Origin: Betaproteobacteria bacterium LSUCC0117
GTDB lineage: Bacteria > Pseudomonadota > Gammaproteobacteria > Burkholderiales > Burkholderiaceae_C
Direction: 5' to 3'
Length of the DNA stretch: 64,000 bases
Assembly (NCBI GenBank): GCA_030441535.1
Contig: JAUJFZ010000005.1
Span: 62,001 to 126,000, forward strand
The notes beneath the pieces are model-generated. The model was not told the origin of the DNA. It saw nothing but the letters and a program-made list of their open reading frames with translations, and made no database searches. This document shows positions 35,029-44,427 of this stretch, piece after piece (positions within the stretch are counted from its first letter, which is position 1; every line of letters begins with the position of its first letter). A program made the translations under genes and the position numbers.

Positions 35029-35460
35029 GTGGGCGACGCAGTCGGTCAAGCGTCTGCCACAGGCCGCTGTTTGCCCCATCTTAAAAACCGGGCGCAATTT
35101 CAAGCGGTAGCCGCACAACCGCCTGTATTTCAAACCAGCCACTTTGCATTGCACGCTGTGCCAGCTGCTCAAGTCCCTGAATTGGGGGCGCACGCGGCCC
35201 TCGGCGTGCTCCTGCCGAAACGGTGGGCGAAGCGTGCGGTGACCCGAAACGGCATGCGCAGACAAATTTACGCGGTATTCAACGACGCAAATCGAGAGTC
35301 AGGGGCCTTGACAGCGCAGGGCCTTGCCCTGGTTGTTCGCCTGCGGCGGGCATTCTCGCGTGAGGTTTATGTCAGCGCATGGTCACGTCCGATCGCCCGC
35401 GAAGTCCGCGCGCAATTGACGCAACTGAGCGCGCTTGTCGCGGCCGGGGGCGCGCCATGA
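35029..35460 (+). CDS. rnpA: Ribonuclease P protein component
   Basis: This basic protein of about 143 residues assists the catalytic RNA of RNase P in maturing tRNA 5' ends. LPHLKNRAQFQAV is the usual N-terminal substrate-binding region and PKRWAKRAVTRNGMRRQIYAVF is the conserved basic RNR-type motif. The start is a GTG 8 bp after rpmH; no ATG fits, and the sequence from here covers the fold. It ends inside the yidD start (ATGATG). Confidence 0.9.
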   Translation: MGDAVGQASATGRCLPHLKNRAQFQAVAAQPPVFQTSHFALHAVPAAQVPELGAHAALGVLLPKRWAKRAVTRNGMRRQIYAVFNDANRESGALTAQGLALVVRLRRAFSREVYVSAWSRPIAREVRAQLTQLSALVAAGGAP

Positions 35461-35771
35461 TGCAAACCATTTGGCGCTTGCCCCGTATCGTTTTGCAGGC
35501 GTTCGTCAAAGCTTACCGCCTGTTGCTGAGTCCGTGGGTCGGTAACCAATGCCGGTTTGAGCCGACCTGCTCGGTTTATGCTTTGCAGGCCCTCGAAACG
35601 CAGGGCGCCATGCTCGGTTCAGCTCTCACACTGGGGCGCTTGTTGCGTTGCCAGCCTTGGTGCGAGGGTGGTCACGACCCGGTACCTGATCTCAGCGGAC
35701 GCCTGCAAGCAACCCGTCAACAACTATTCACAGGGCTGATTGCCCGATCAACTAAAAAGAAGTCCTCATGA
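35457..35771 (+). CDS. yidD: Membrane protein insertion efficiency factor YidD
   Basis: This 104-residue protein helps YidC-dependent insertion at the inner membrane. The family signature FVKAYRLLLSPWVGNQCRFEPTCSVYALQAL with its three cysteine positions and RLLRCQPWCEGGHDPVP are present. The ATG at 35457 overlaps the rnpA stop by four bases, so I prefer it over an in-frame start at 35379. It overlaps yidC by four bases. Confidence 0.93.
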   Translation: MMQTIWRLPRIVLQAFVKAYRLLLSPWVGNQCRFEPTCSVYALQALETQGAMLGSALTLGRLLRCQPWCEGGHDPVPDLSGRLQATRQQLFTGLIARSTKKKSS

Positions 35772-37447
35772 ACGATATTCGCCGCTCTTTGCTATGGGCC
35801 GTTTTTGGTATCTCTGTTGTGATGTTGTGGGACGCCTGGCAGGTGCACAACGGCAACGCACCGCTTTTCTTCAACCAGCCAGCTAAAACAATGCAAGCTG
35901 CCACGGAAGAGGGTGGGTTACCCGCGGCTCGTGCAACGGCGTCTGCCCCGGCTGCCGACGGTTCGAATCTAGAGGCGAAACCTGCGGCGCAAGAGCTGGC
36001 CAGCGTAAAGACCGATGTGCTTGACCTCGTTTTCGACAGTGCAGGCGGTAATTTGGTGCAGGCGAAGCTCCTGAAGTATGCCCAGGGCTTGGGCGGACAC
36101 AACGGCAAAGACTTCGAGCCACTGACCTTGCTCAAACAAACGCCCGAACACACCTACGTGGTGCAAAGTGGTCTGATCAACGGCAACTTCCCCAACCACA
36201 CGACGGTCATGACCCGCGTACCGGGCCCCACCACGTTGGCCGATGGACAAGACAGCTTGCAAATTGCGTTTGCGTCGCCCGCCATTGGTGGCCTTAAGCT
36301 GGTGAAGACGTACACCGCCCGCCGTGGGTCATACGTTTTGGACGTCCGCCATGAGTTACAAAACGTCAGCGATGCGCCGTTACAGCCACAGCTTTACGTC
36401 CAGTTGTTGCGCGATAACTCCAGTGCTGAATCTGAAACACCGTTCTACCAGACCTTTACGGGCCCTGCTTTCTATTCGGATGAGGCCAAGTACGAGAAAG
36501 TGGAGTTTGAAGACATTGCTAAAGGCAAGGCCGAATTCATGGTGAATACCAAGTCGGGTTTTGTGGCGATGGTGCAGCATTACTTTACGACGGCTTGGTT
36601 GTTGCCGGAGGGCCAAGTTCGCGACAACTTTGCGCGCAAGCTCAAAGGGGACTTGTATTCCGCCGGATCAGTCGCTGACCTAGAGACTGTGGCACCCGGC
36701 GCGACGCTGGCTGTGGATGCCCGTCTGTTTGTCGGTCCTCAACAAGAAACTTTGCTGGAATCCTTAACCACCGGATTGGACTTGGTGAAGGATTACGGAT
36801 GGGTGACGATTTTGGCCAAGCCGCTGTATTGGTTACTCGACAAAATCCATTCCGTTGTTGGCAATTGGGGTTGGGCGATTGTGCTGTTGGTTGTCGTCAT
36901 CAAGGCTGCTTTCTATTGGTTGAATGCGAAGGCCTATCGGAGCATGGGCAAGATGAAGGCCTTGAGTCCGCGCATCGCCGACATGCGTGAACGCTTGAAA
37001 GACAAACCCCAGCAGATGCAGCAAGAAATGATGCGCATCTACAAGGAAGAAAAGGTCAACCCATTGGGCGGGTGTCTGCCCATCATGATTCAGATCCCCG
37101 TGTTTATTGCCTTGTACTGGGTTCTTTTGTCTAGCGTTGAGATGCGTAATGCGCCGTGGATTGGCTGGGTCGCCGACTTGTCAACAAAAGATCCGTATTT
37201 CATTTTGCCAGTGGTCATGACGCTGACCACATTCATTCAAACCGCTTTGAACCCGGTTCCACCCGATCCTTTGCAGGCCAAGTTGATGTGGTTCATGCCC
37301 TTGGCTTTCTCGGTCATGTTCTTCTTCTTCCCCGCGGGCTTGGTGCTCTATTGGATCACCAACAACACACTGACGATTCTGCAGCAGTGGCAGATCAACA
37401 AGAGTATGGGCGTTGAAATGAAGTTCCAGCTTCCCAAGTTCAAGTAA
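35768..37447 (+). CDS. yidC: Membrane protein insertase YidC
   Basis: This 559-residue insertase places proteins in the inner membrane alone or with SecYEG. It has the N-terminal signal anchor (LLWAVFGISVVMLWDAWQ), a large periplasmic P1 domain (about 60-360), and the conserved transmembrane core beginning PLYWLLDKIHSVVGNWGWAI with the cytoplasmic KAYRSMGKMKALSPRI and MIQIPVFIALYWVLL segments. The start overlaps yidD (ATGA). A strong terminator follows. Confidence 0.96.
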   Translation: MNDIRRSLLWAVFGISVVMLWDAWQVHNGNAPLFFNQPAKTMQAATEEGGLPAARATASAPAADGSNLEAKPAAQELASVKTDVLDLVFDSAGGNLVQAKLLKYAQGLGGHNGKDFEPLTLLKQTPEHTYVVQSGLINGNFPNHTTVMTRVPGPTTLADGQDSLQIAFASPAIGGLKLVKTYTARRGSYVLDVRHELQNVSDAPLQPQLYVQLLRDNSSAESETPFYQTFTGPAFYSDEAKYEKVEFEDIAKGKAEFMVNTKSGFVAMVQHYFTTAWLLPEGQVRDNFARKLKGDLYSAGSVADLETVAPGATLAVDARLFVGPQQETLLESLTTGLDLVKDYGWVTILAKPLYWLLDKIHSVVGNWGWAIVLLVVVIKAAFYWLNAKAYRSMGKMKALSPRIADMRERLKDKPQQMQQEMMRIYKEEKVNPLGGCLPIMIQIPVFIALYWVLLSSVEMRNAPWIGWVADLSTKDPYFILPVVMTLTTFIQTALNPVPPDPLQAKLMWFMPLAFSVMFFFFPAGLVLYWITNNTLTILQQWQINKSMGVEMKFQLPKFK

Positions 37448-37468
37448 ACGGTTGTGAATGCTTGATCC

Positions 37469-37500
37469 AAGGCTGCCGCTGATTTGCGGCAGCCTTTTTT
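37469..37500 (+). terminator. Terminator after yidC
   Basis: A 9-bp perfect stem GGCTGCCGC (37471-37479) with GCGGCAGCC (37486-37494) is followed by T6. It ends the rpmH-rnpA-yidD-yidC operon; mnmE, 33 bp on, probably has its own promoter or depends on read-through. Confidence 0.92.
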
Positions 37501-37532
37501 CTTGGTGCCAATGACGGCACAATGAGGCCACC

Positions 37533-38930
37533 ATGCTGACCAACCACGACGACCCGATTGTTTCCATTGCCACCGCCCCTGGCCGCGGCGCCGTCGGCAT
37601 TGTTCGGGTATCTGGACGCGACTTAGCAGCCTTTGTAATGACGCTATTGGGGCGTCCCTTAGCCCCGCGGCAGGCCACATACCTGCCATTCAAAAGCGAC
37701 GCGGGTGAGGTAATCGACCAAGGCTTGGCGATCTACTTTCCCGCGCCCCACTCTTATACCGGCGAGGATGTGTTGGAGTTGCAGGCCCATGGCGGCCCAG
37801 TGGTCTTGAACATGCTGGTCAACGCGTGTCTGGCGCAGCGCAGTTTGCCAAATTTGCGGCTGGCTGAGCCGGGTGAATTCACGCAGCGTGCCTTCTTAAA
37901 TGACAAGATGGATTTGACCCAAGCGGAAGCAGTGTCAGACCTGATCGATGCCAGCACTTCTCAGGCTGTGCGCAGCGCTGCGCGGAGCTTGAGCGGCGCC
38001 TTCTCCGACACGATCGCTGACCTGCGCGCGCAGCTGGTTAATTTGCGCATGTTGGTGGAGTCCACGCTTGATTTTCCAGAGGAGGAGATTGACTTCCTCC
38101 AAAAGGCCGATGCAGTCGGGCAACTGACCCGCCTACGCGCTCAACTTCAAACGGTGATGCGTCAAACTCAGCAAGGGGTATTGCTGCGTGAGGGCATCAA
38201 AGTGGTGATCGCAGGCCAGCCGAACGCGGGCAAGAGTTCCTTGCTAAACGCGCTGGCGGGAGCAGAGTTGGCGATCGTCACGCCGATCGCCGGTACCACG
38301 CGGGATGTGATCACACAGACGATTCAAATCAACGGAGTCCCCGTGCATATTCTGGACACCGCCGGCTTGCGAGACAGTGACGATACGGTGGAGCAGATGG
38401 GCATTACCCGCGCGTGGGCCGAAATAGCGCGCGCTGACGCCGTGGTTTACGTCTACGACCGCACGCAAATGCACAGCGCGGATGTGCAAGCGAAGGATCA
38501 GGCCTTGCGTGCGCGTCTCCCCGCGCACGTGCCGGTGGTTGCCGTGTGGAACAAGGCCGATGTGGTGCCCGATGACGCAGCCGTGTCCGATCAAGCGACA
38601 GCGACATCAGAGGATGCCACGGTTCTGACTTTGTCGGCAAAAACGGGTGAAGGGCTCGATGCTTTGCGTGCGCAGCTGCTGCAATGGGCCGGATGGGAGC
38701 AATCTACCGAAGGACTGTTCATCGCGCGCCAACGCCACCTCACCGCATTGGCTGGCGTTGAAGCCCATCTTGAGTTGGCTGACGGTTGGTTGAACCAAGG
38801 CGGCGATCACCTCGACTTACTCGCCGAGGAGTTGCGTTTAGCCCAGGTTGCTTTGGGCGAAATTACCGGCGAGTTCAATGCCGATGATTTATTGGGTGAA
38901 ATCTTCTCTCGATTTTGTATTGGCAAGTGA
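37533..38930 (+). CDS. mnmE: tRNA modification GTPase MnmE
   Basis: This 465-residue GTPase works with MnmG at the wobble uridine of tRNA. It has the N-terminal tetrahydrofolate-binding domain (IATAPGRGAVGIVRVSG, HGGPVVLNMLV, EPGEFTQRAFLNDKMDLTQAE), the G domain with GQPNAGKSSLLNAL and LDTAGLRDSDD, and the C-terminal FCIGK whose cysteine is essential. GAGG precedes the ATG. It ends 11 bp from the convergent apt. Confidence 0.96.
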   Translation: MLTNHDDPIVSIATAPGRGAVGIVRVSGRDLAAFVMTLLGRPLAPRQATYLPFKSDAGEVIDQGLAIYFPAPHSYTGEDVLELQAHGGPVVLNMLVNACLAQRSLPNLRLAEPGEFTQRAFLNDKMDLTQAEAVSDLIDASTSQAVRSAARSLSGAFSDTIADLRAQLVNLRMLVESTLDFPEEEIDFLQKADAVGQLTRLRAQLQTVMRQTQQGVLLREGIKVVIAGQPNAGKSSLLNALAGAELAIVTPIAGTTRDVITQTIQINGVPVHILDTAGLRDSDDTVEQMGITRAWAEIARADAVVYVYDRTQMHSADVQAKDQALRARLPAHVPVVAVWNKADVVPDDAAVSDQATATSEDATVLTLSAKTGEGLDALRAQLLQWAGWEQSTEGLFIARQRHLTALAGVEAHLELADGWLNQGGDHLDLLAEELRLAQVALGEITGEFNADDLLGEIFSRFCIGK

Positions 38931-38941
38931 CGTGTGCGGCA

Positions 38942-39487
38942 TCAATGGCCTTCAAAATCCACCAGCGTAAACAGTGGTAAGCCGGCATCCTTGAGCAATT
39001 GCGAGCCCTTGAGCTCAGGCAAATCCACAATGGCCGCACCTTCAACCAAGGTGCCGCCTAGCTTTTTAATCAGCTGCATCCCCGCCATCATGGTGCCCCC
39101 AGTGGCGATCAAGTCATCAATTAATAAGACACGCTGCCCGGGCCTAACAGCGTCGGTGTGCACTTCAACGGTGGCGCTACCGTACTCCAGCTCGTAGGAC
39201 TGCTCGATGGTTGTAAACGGTAGCTTGCCCTTTTTCCGAATGGGCACAAAACCAATACCCAACTCGTAGGCGACAACGGAGCCGATGATGAAACCCCGCG
39301 CATCCAGCCCCGCCACCACATCCGGTCGCAGTTCTGGCGCCATGTAGCGGTGCACGAACGCGTCGATCAAAACGCGAAATACACGCGGGTCACTCAGCAA
39401 GGGCGTGATGTCGCGGAAGGCGACACCGGGCGCAGGCCAGTCGTTCACGGTGCGAATGTTGTCGCGCAGATAGCTTCGTGTGTCCAT
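38942..39487 (-). CDS. apt: Adenine phosphoribosyltransferase
   Basis: This 181-residue enzyme salvages adenine to AMP using PRPP. The PRPP-binding loop VLLIDDLIATGGTMMAG, the family N-terminus RDNIRTVNDWPAPGVAFRDITPLL and GLDARGFIIG are present. I place the start at 39487; the open frame reaches 39550 but those 21 residues overlap the end of the antiporter gene and lack similarity. Confidence 0.95.
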   Translation of the reverse strand: MDTRSYLRDNIRTVNDWPAPGVAFRDITPLLSDPRVFRVLIDAFVHRYMAPELRPDVVAGLDARGFIIGSVVAYELGIGFVPIRKKGKLPFTTIEQSYELEYGSATVEVHTDAVRPGQRVLLIDDLIATGGTMMAGMQLIKKLGGTLVEGAAIVDLPELKGSQLLKDAGLPLFTLVDFEGH

Positions 39488-39521
39488 GGGGCTTTCAATC
39501 AGTGGGGTGAAATGACTTGAT

Positions 39522-41507
39522 TTAACCGTGCAGCAGGCGTTCCTCGGCAAGTGTCAGCGCCGCAGGCGTACCGCTCAACACGACCACATCATTGGCGAGA
39601 AGCGGTTGACTCACATCGTCTTGTGTCAGTTGTGCCCCGTTTCGTCGGATACAAATCAGAGCGACATCAAACTCACGCAGCGATAACTGGTTGATGGATT
39701 TGTCAATGCCGTACGCGTTGGGTGGCAGTGAAAAGCTTTTGAGGCGCTCCTGTTCAATTTCCTCCGCGGTATCGTCGTCTGCTCCGTGAAAGTAGCCGCG
39801 GAGCAGGCCATAGCGAGCCTCACGCTGGGCTTGAACGATGCGAATGACGCGGCGCATGGGGACGCCAACCAGCGCCAAGGCGTGCGACGCCAACATCAAG
39901 CTGCCCTCAATGGCCTCGGGGACCACTTCCGTCGCGCCAGCACGCAGCAGGCGATCTATATCGTGGTCATCGACCGTGCGCACGATCACTGGCACTTGCG
40001 GTGCATGTTCTTTGGTGTGGAGTAGCACGCGAAATGCGGCGTTGGGGTCCTTGTAGGTCACGACCACCGCGCTGGCCCGCGCCAAACCGGCAGCCATGAG
40101 AGCTTGCAAACGCGCGGCATCACCAAACACCACGGCGTCACCGGCGGCGGCGGCTTGGCGCACCCGATCGGGGTCGAGGTCTAAGGCCATATAAGGAATA
40201 TTTTCCGCTTGGAGCAAGCGCGCCAAATTCTGGCCACTGCGACCATACCCACAAATGACAACGTGTTGTTTGGTGTTGATGGATTGTCGCGCAATGCTGG
40301 TCATTTGCAGTGACTGCATCATCCAGTCGTTACCAGCCAGACGCGCCACCGCCTCGTCGCTGTATTGAATGATGAGCGGCGTGAACATCATGGACAACAC
40401 CATCGCGGCCAAAATCGGGTTCAGCATCTCGGGCGACACCAACCCACGCTGTGAAGCCAATGTGAGCAATACGAAACCAAATTCGCCCGCTTGCGCCAAG
40501 TACAGACCAACGCGGGTCGAGGTGCCCAAGGGCGCACCCCACAAACGGGTGAGGCCAGCGATGGTGATGAACTTAAAGACCACTGGCAGGGTGGTAAGCA
40601 TCAGGACCAACCACCAGCGGTCCCATACGATTCGCCAGTCCAGCATCATGCCAATGGTGATGAAAAAGAGACCAATCAGCACGTCGTGGAACGGGCGAAT
40701 ATCGGTTTCCACTTGGTGCTTGAACTCTGTTTCAGAAATCAGCATACCCGCGATGAATGCGCCCAAGGCCAATGACAGGCCCGCATGCTCCGTGAGCCAG
40801 GCCAGGCCCAAAGTGATGAGTAACAGGTTGAGCATGAACAGCTCGGCGCTTTTGCGCTTCACCACCAAGGTCAGCCACCAGCGAATGAAGTGACTACCAC
40901 CGACCAACAGCACCAGCACCAAAAGTACCGCTTTGAGCAACGCCCAGCCGAGACTGGTGGCCATGTCCGTACCTGATTCACCGAGTGCAGGAATCAAAAT
41001 CAGCAATGGAACCACGGCCAAGTCTTGAAATAGCAGAATACCGACCACGCGCTTGCCGTGTTCGGTCTCAAGCTCAGACCGGTCGGCCGTTAGCTTGATG
41101 ACCACAGCGGTGCTGCTCATGGACATGACGCAACCCAGGGCCAGTGCGGTCTTCCAGTCCATGTGCCATCCGGATGACCAAGCCCAAGCTAAAAACAAAG
41201 AGCCCACTGTTGCGATGACAATGGTGGCCAACACTTGTGAGGCGCCCAGACCAAACACATGCTTGCCCATGGTTTTCAGTTTGCTCAAACTGAATTCCAA
41301 GCCGATTACGAACATTAAAAAGACGATGCCAAATTCCGCTAAATAACGCACGCCAGCGGAGTTCTGGGCCAAGGCCAGTGCATTGGGGCCAATCAAGACC
41401 CCCACCAGCAAGTAGCCCAAAATGGGCGGCAAACGGAGATAACGACACGCCACCACGCCCAAAACTGCGGCGAGGAGATAAAGCAGGGTGACGTCTAATG
41501 CATTCAT
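39522..41507 (-). CDS. CPA2-family monovalent cation:proton antiporter with TrkA domains (KefB/YbaL-like)
   Basis: This 661-residue protein has an N-terminal Na+/H+ exchanger domain with about 12 membrane segments (LLVGVLIGPNALAL, FLMFVIGLEFSLSKL, AIMVLSMMFTPLI-like helices), a TrkA-N Rossmann domain from about residue 415 (VVICGYGRSGQNLARLLQAE) and a C-terminal TrkA-C domain (about 570-655). It exchanges K+ or Na+ for protons under nucleotide or ligand control. The KefB/KefC and YbaL branches cannot be separated by eye, and no KefF/KefG ancillary gene is adjacent. Confidence 0.85.
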   Translation of the reverse strand: MNALDVTLLYLLAAVLGVVACRYLRLPPILGYLLVGVLIGPNALALAQNSAGVRYLAEFGIVFLMFVIGLEFSLSKLKTMGKHVFGLGASQVLATIVIATVGSLFLAWAWSSGWHMDWKTALALGCVMSMSSTAVVIKLTADRSELETEHGKRVVGILLFQDLAVVPLLILIPALGESGTDMATSLGWALLKAVLLVLVLLVGGSHFIRWWLTLVVKRKSAELFMLNLLLITLGLAWLTEHAGLSLALGAFIAGMLISETEFKHQVETDIRPFHDVLIGLFFITIGMMLDWRIVWDRWWLVLMLTTLPVVFKFITIAGLTRLWGAPLGTSTRVGLYLAQAGEFGFVLLTLASQRGLVSPEMLNPILAAMVLSMMFTPLIIQYSDEAVARLAGNDWMMQSLQMTSIARQSINTKQHVVICGYGRSGQNLARLLQAENIPYMALDLDPDRVRQAAAAGDAVVFGDAARLQALMAAGLARASAVVVTYKDPNAAFRVLLHTKEHAPQVPVIVRTVDDHDIDRLLRAGATEVVPEAIEGSLMLASHALALVGVPMRRVIRIVQAQREARYGLLRGYFHGADDDTAEEIEQERLKSFSLPPNAYGIDKSINQLSLREFDVALICIRRNGAQLTQDDVSQPLLANDVVVLSGTPAALTLAEERLLHG

Positions 41508-41573
41508 CCCGTCATGTTAGCGCCTTCGTGAGCCACGTTGTTTAGCCCGCGTGCTTTGATTGATAATTGACGC

Positions 41574-42572
41574 ATGTCCCATCTACATGAACCTCCTCCA
41601 TTTGATGCCCAGCGTGCGTTGAACGCAGCAAAAGAGGCCATGCGTGTCGAGGCCTCGGCACTCAATGCGATCAACGCGCGGTTAGAGCCAACATTTGCAC
41701 ATGCGGTGCAGGCTGTTTTGGCATGCACAGGGCGTGTGGTTGTGATGGGGATGGGCAAGAGCGGGCATGTGGGCAACAAAATTGCGGCGACCCTTGCATC
41801 AACCGGTACGCCTGCATTCTTTGTGCATCCTGCAGAGGCCAGTCATGGTGACCTCGGCATGATTACGCCGAACGACGTGATCCTCGCCATCAGTAACAGT
41901 GGCGAGAGTGATGAGTTCAACGCCATCCTGCCGGTGATTAAGCGCATGGGCATCCCTTTGATCGCACTCACAGGCCGTGCGGACTCGTCATTGGCGCGCC
42001 ATGCGGATCACGTCATCAACAGCCAAGTGGATAAAGAGGCGTGCCCTTTGAATTTGGCGCCCACTGCCAGTACGACTGCACAAATGGCCTTGGGCGATGC
42101 CTTGGCGATCGCGTTGCTGGATGCGCGTGGTTTCAAACCGGCAGACTTCGCCCGCTCACATCCCGGCGGGGCCTTGGGACGTAAATTGCTCACGCATGTG
42201 CGCGACATCATGCGTCGAGACCCCCACGTACCGGCGGTGAAGCCCACCACAAAGGGCCTGGAGATGATGCAAGAAATGGGCGACAAAGGGTTGGGAGCGA
42301 CCGCGATTACGGACGCCAATGGCATACCGATTGGGATTTTTACGGACGGTGATCTGCGGCGCTTGATTGCGCAAGGTGGTGACCTGCGTGTCGCGGTTGC
42401 GCAAGACATCATGCGCCCCAACCCCCGCACCATCAACCAGCAAGCGCTGGCGGCAGAGGCTGCTGACCTGATGGAGACCCATGCGGTTACCAGCTTGCTG
42501 GTTGTGGACGACACAGGCCGGTTGGTTGGTGCGATCAACTCCAACGACCTGATGCGGGCAAAGGTGATTTGA
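41574..42572 (+). CDS. kdsD: Arabinose-5-phosphate isomerase KdsD
   Basis: This 332-residue enzyme converts ribulose-5-phosphate to arabinose-5-phosphate, the first step to Kdo of lipopolysaccharide. It has an N-terminal SIS domain (GMGKSGHVGNKIAATLASTG, then ASHGDLGMITPNDV and ISNSGESDE) and two C-terminal CBS domains (from about residue 210). It starts the kdsD-kdsC-lptC operon, overlapping or abutting each next gene. Its ribosome site is weak. Confidence 0.95.
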   Translation: MSHLHEPPPFDAQRALNAAKEAMRVEASALNAINARLEPTFAHAVQAVLACTGRVVVMGMGKSGHVGNKIAATLASTGTPAFFVHPAEASHGDLGMITPNDVILAISNSGESDEFNAILPVIKRMGIPLIALTGRADSSLARHADHVINSQVDKEACPLNLAPTASTTAQMALGDALAIALLDARGFKPADFARSHPGGALGRKLLTHVRDIMRRDPHVPAVKPTTKGLEMMQEMGDKGLGATAITDANGIPIGIFTDGDLRRLIAQGGDLRVAVAQDIMRPNPRTINQQALAAEAADLMETHAVTSLLVVDDTGRLVGAINSNDLMRAKVI

Positions 42573-42574
42573 CC

Positions 42575-43138
42575 ATGGCGGCTTTGTCGACGCAGATCCC
42601 TGTGAACCGTTTTTCCGACGCCTCTTTGGCGTTGGCGCGAGGCGTGAAGGTCTTCTTTTTTGATGTCGACGGCATTTTGACGGATGGCAGTCTGTGGTTT
42701 TCTGAAAGCGGGGAGACTCTGAAAAGGTTCAATACGCTAGATGGTCACGGTCTTAAGCTGTTACAGCGTGTAGGTGTCACGCCCGTGGTGATATCTGGCC
42801 GTGACAGCGCGGCGTTGCGTAACCGTTTAGCGGCGCTGGGGATCGTCCATGCGGTCTTAGGTAAAGAGGATAAGCGGCCCGCCGCAGACCAGTGGTTGAA
42901 TCAGTGGGGCTTGACCTGGTCAGATGCCGCTGCCATGGGGGATGACTGGCCCGATTTGCCCTTGTTGCGACGGGCACGTTTGGCGTGTGTGCCCCTGACG
43001 GGTCATCCGGATGTGCGCGCAATTGCAAACTATGTCCCCGTAGCGGAAGCCGGCGGAGGTGCGGTTCGCGAGTGTTGTGACCTGGTCTTGACGGCCCGCG
43101 GTGACTACGCGGATTTGCTAGCTGAGGCCGGTCAGTGA
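42575..43138 (+). CDS. kdsC: 3-deoxy-manno-octulosonate-8-phosphatase KdsC
   Basis: This 187-residue HAD-family phosphatase dephosphorylates Kdo-8-phosphate. D30 and D32 in FFFDVDGILTDG are the nucleophile and acid/base; GDDWPDLPLL near the end carries the metal-binding aspartates. I choose ATG 42575, 2 bp after the kdsD stop, because AAGGTG lies 8 bp upstream; a TTG at 42569 is the alternative. Confidence 0.94.
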   Translation: MAALSTQIPVNRFSDASLALARGVKVFFFDVDGILTDGSLWFSESGETLKRFNTLDGHGLKLLQRVGVTPVVISGRDSAALRNRLAALGIVHAVLGKEDKRPAADQWLNQWGLTWSDAAAMGDDWPDLPLLRRARLACVPLTGHPDVRAIANYVPVAEAGGGAVRECCDLVLTARGDYADLLAEAGQ

Positions 43139-43725
43139 TGTTGCGCCCCTTGTTACGCGCCGTTGATTCAGCGGTCATTTACTTACCGTTGTTCTTGATG
43201 GGCGTGTTGGCAGCCGCGTCAGTTTGGTTGCTGCGGGTGACACCGGCACCCGCGGAGGCGCCAGTTGCGACGGCCGTCCGACTGACCCCCGACGATTACC
43301 TGTTGAATTTTGTCTCACGTCAATTTGACGCGACCGGCCGCTTGACGGCAGAGGTGTTTGGTGCGGAGGGCAAACACATCCCTGCCACCGGCCACATGGA
43401 CTTAAAGGCGGTCAAGATTCGGCATTGGGGCAGTAAAGGCGCCACAACCGACAGCGTAGCCGAGCGCGCCAAAGTCAATGATGCGCAGACGGTCTACGAT
43501 TTAATGGGCCAAGCGGAGGTGGTACACCGGCTGGGCACGGGTGAGACTACTGTGATCACCAGTGAGCATTTGCAGTTTGATACCCGCGTGGATGTGCTAA
43601 AAGCCCTTGAACCTGCCGTGGTGCGCCGTGGTAAAGATGTCATCACGGGCGACCGCTTGGTCTATGACCAACGTGCGGGACGGGCGCAGTGGTCTGGCCA
43701 GGTGCGCGCTACCTTGCAGCCCTGA
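43138..43725 (+). CDS. lptC: LPS export ABC transporter periplasmic protein LptC
   Basis: This 195-residue bitopic protein accepts lipopolysaccharide from LptBFG and passes it to LptA. A single N-terminal membrane anchor (VIYLPLFLMGVLAAASVWLL, about residues 12-31) precedes a beta-jellyroll domain with DYLLNFVSRQFDATGRL. The ATG shares one base with the kdsC stop (TGATG). lptA and lptB, which usually follow in Burkholderiales, are not here; the next gene is on the other strand. Confidence 0.9.
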   Translation: MLRPLLRAVDSAVIYLPLFLMGVLAAASVWLLRVTPAPAEAPVATAVRLTPDDYLLNFVSRQFDATGRLTAEVFGAEGKHIPATGHMDLKAVKIRHWGSKGATTDSVAERAKVNDAQTVYDLMGQAEVVHRLGTGETTVITSEHLQFDTRVDVLKALEPAVVRRGKDVITGDRLVYDQRAGRAQWSGQVRATLQP

Positions 43726-43742
43726 CGCTGGGAACAACGGGC

Positions 43743-43777
43743 GAAAAAAAACCGGCTAACACAAGCGTGTCAACCGG
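43743..43777 (-). terminator. Terminator of the RRM protein gene
   Basis: On the minus strand CCGG plus seven wobble-tolerant pairs form an 11-bp stem around a GCTT loop (43752-43777), followed by eight T. It lies about 45 bp beyond the RRM gene stop and also separates it from lptC. Confidence 0.7.
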
Positions 43778-43820
43778 CTTTCTGTGCAAGCGTCAGAACG
43801 ACGCTGGCTGCTGGTAGGGC

Positions 43821-44183
43821 TTAGTAGCCGCCACGGCCACCGCCGCCGCCGCCTTCACGACGACCACCGCCACCGTATGGGCTGCGGAAACCATCGTTGC
43901 CACCACCAAAACCACCGGTGCGGGGTGGGCGTGGCTCCATGGGGCGCGCTTCGTTTACGACCAAGTTACGGCCGCCTAAAGCTTGACCGTTCATGCCGTT
44001 GACAGCGGCTTGCGCTTGCGCATCGTCGCCCATTTCGACAAAACCGAAACCTTTTGAGCGGCCGGTGTCACGTTCCATCATGACTTTGGCGCTGGTGACC
44101 GTGCCGAATTCGCCGAACGCTTGGTTCAGGTCTTCATCACGGACAGAATAAGGCAGGTTGCCCACGTACAGTTTGTTGCCCAT
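43821..44183 (-). CDS. Glycine-rich RRM RNA-binding protein
   Basis: This 120-residue protein has one RNA recognition motif: RNP2 is LYVGNLPY near residues 4-11 and RNP1 is SKGFGFVEM near 44-52, followed by a glycine- and arginine-rich tail (about 90-120). Such proteins are common in betaproteobacteria and are often cold-induced, though this is not shown here. The start at 44183 begins the RRM; an extension to 44198 is dispensable. The 244-bp upstream leader has no gene. Confidence 0.9.
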   Translation of the reverse strand: MGNKLYVGNLPYSVRDEDLNQAFGEFGTVTSAKVMMERDTGRSKGFGFVEMGDDAQAQAAVNGMNGQALGGRNLVVNEARPMEPRPPRTGGFGGGNDGFRSPYGGGGRREGGGGGGRGGY

Positions 44184-44326
44184 CTTGGGACTCCTCAAAA
44201 AAACACACTACTAAAGCGATGGAAGTCCGGCAAGCACAAACTGAATTGACTTCGTCGGGGCACGCAAAACTGGCCTATCACCTAAAACACGTACAACATC
44301 CTTGTTGCACACGTTCATTATCACGG

Positions 44327-44360
44327 GAAACCCCCTGTCAGGTGGTAAATCCTGAGGGGG
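44327..44360 (-). terminator. Terminator of amtB
   Basis: On the minus strand CCCCCT (44360-44355) pairs with AGGGGG (44336-44331), with a few more pairs inside, followed by TTTCCC. It lies about 70 bp after the amtB stop. Confidence 0.6.
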
Positions 44361-44427
44361 ATGACTTGAATTGCGCTGAAAGTGTGGTGGCAATGCCGAT
44401 TCAACCCCTTCAGACTCAGGCGAGCGC

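Noticed and set aside
40369..40893. Plus-strand open frame of 174 codons opposite the antiporter gene
   Set aside because: It lies wholly antisense to a gene with clear membrane and TrkA motifs, and the translation is low-complexity without recognisable features.
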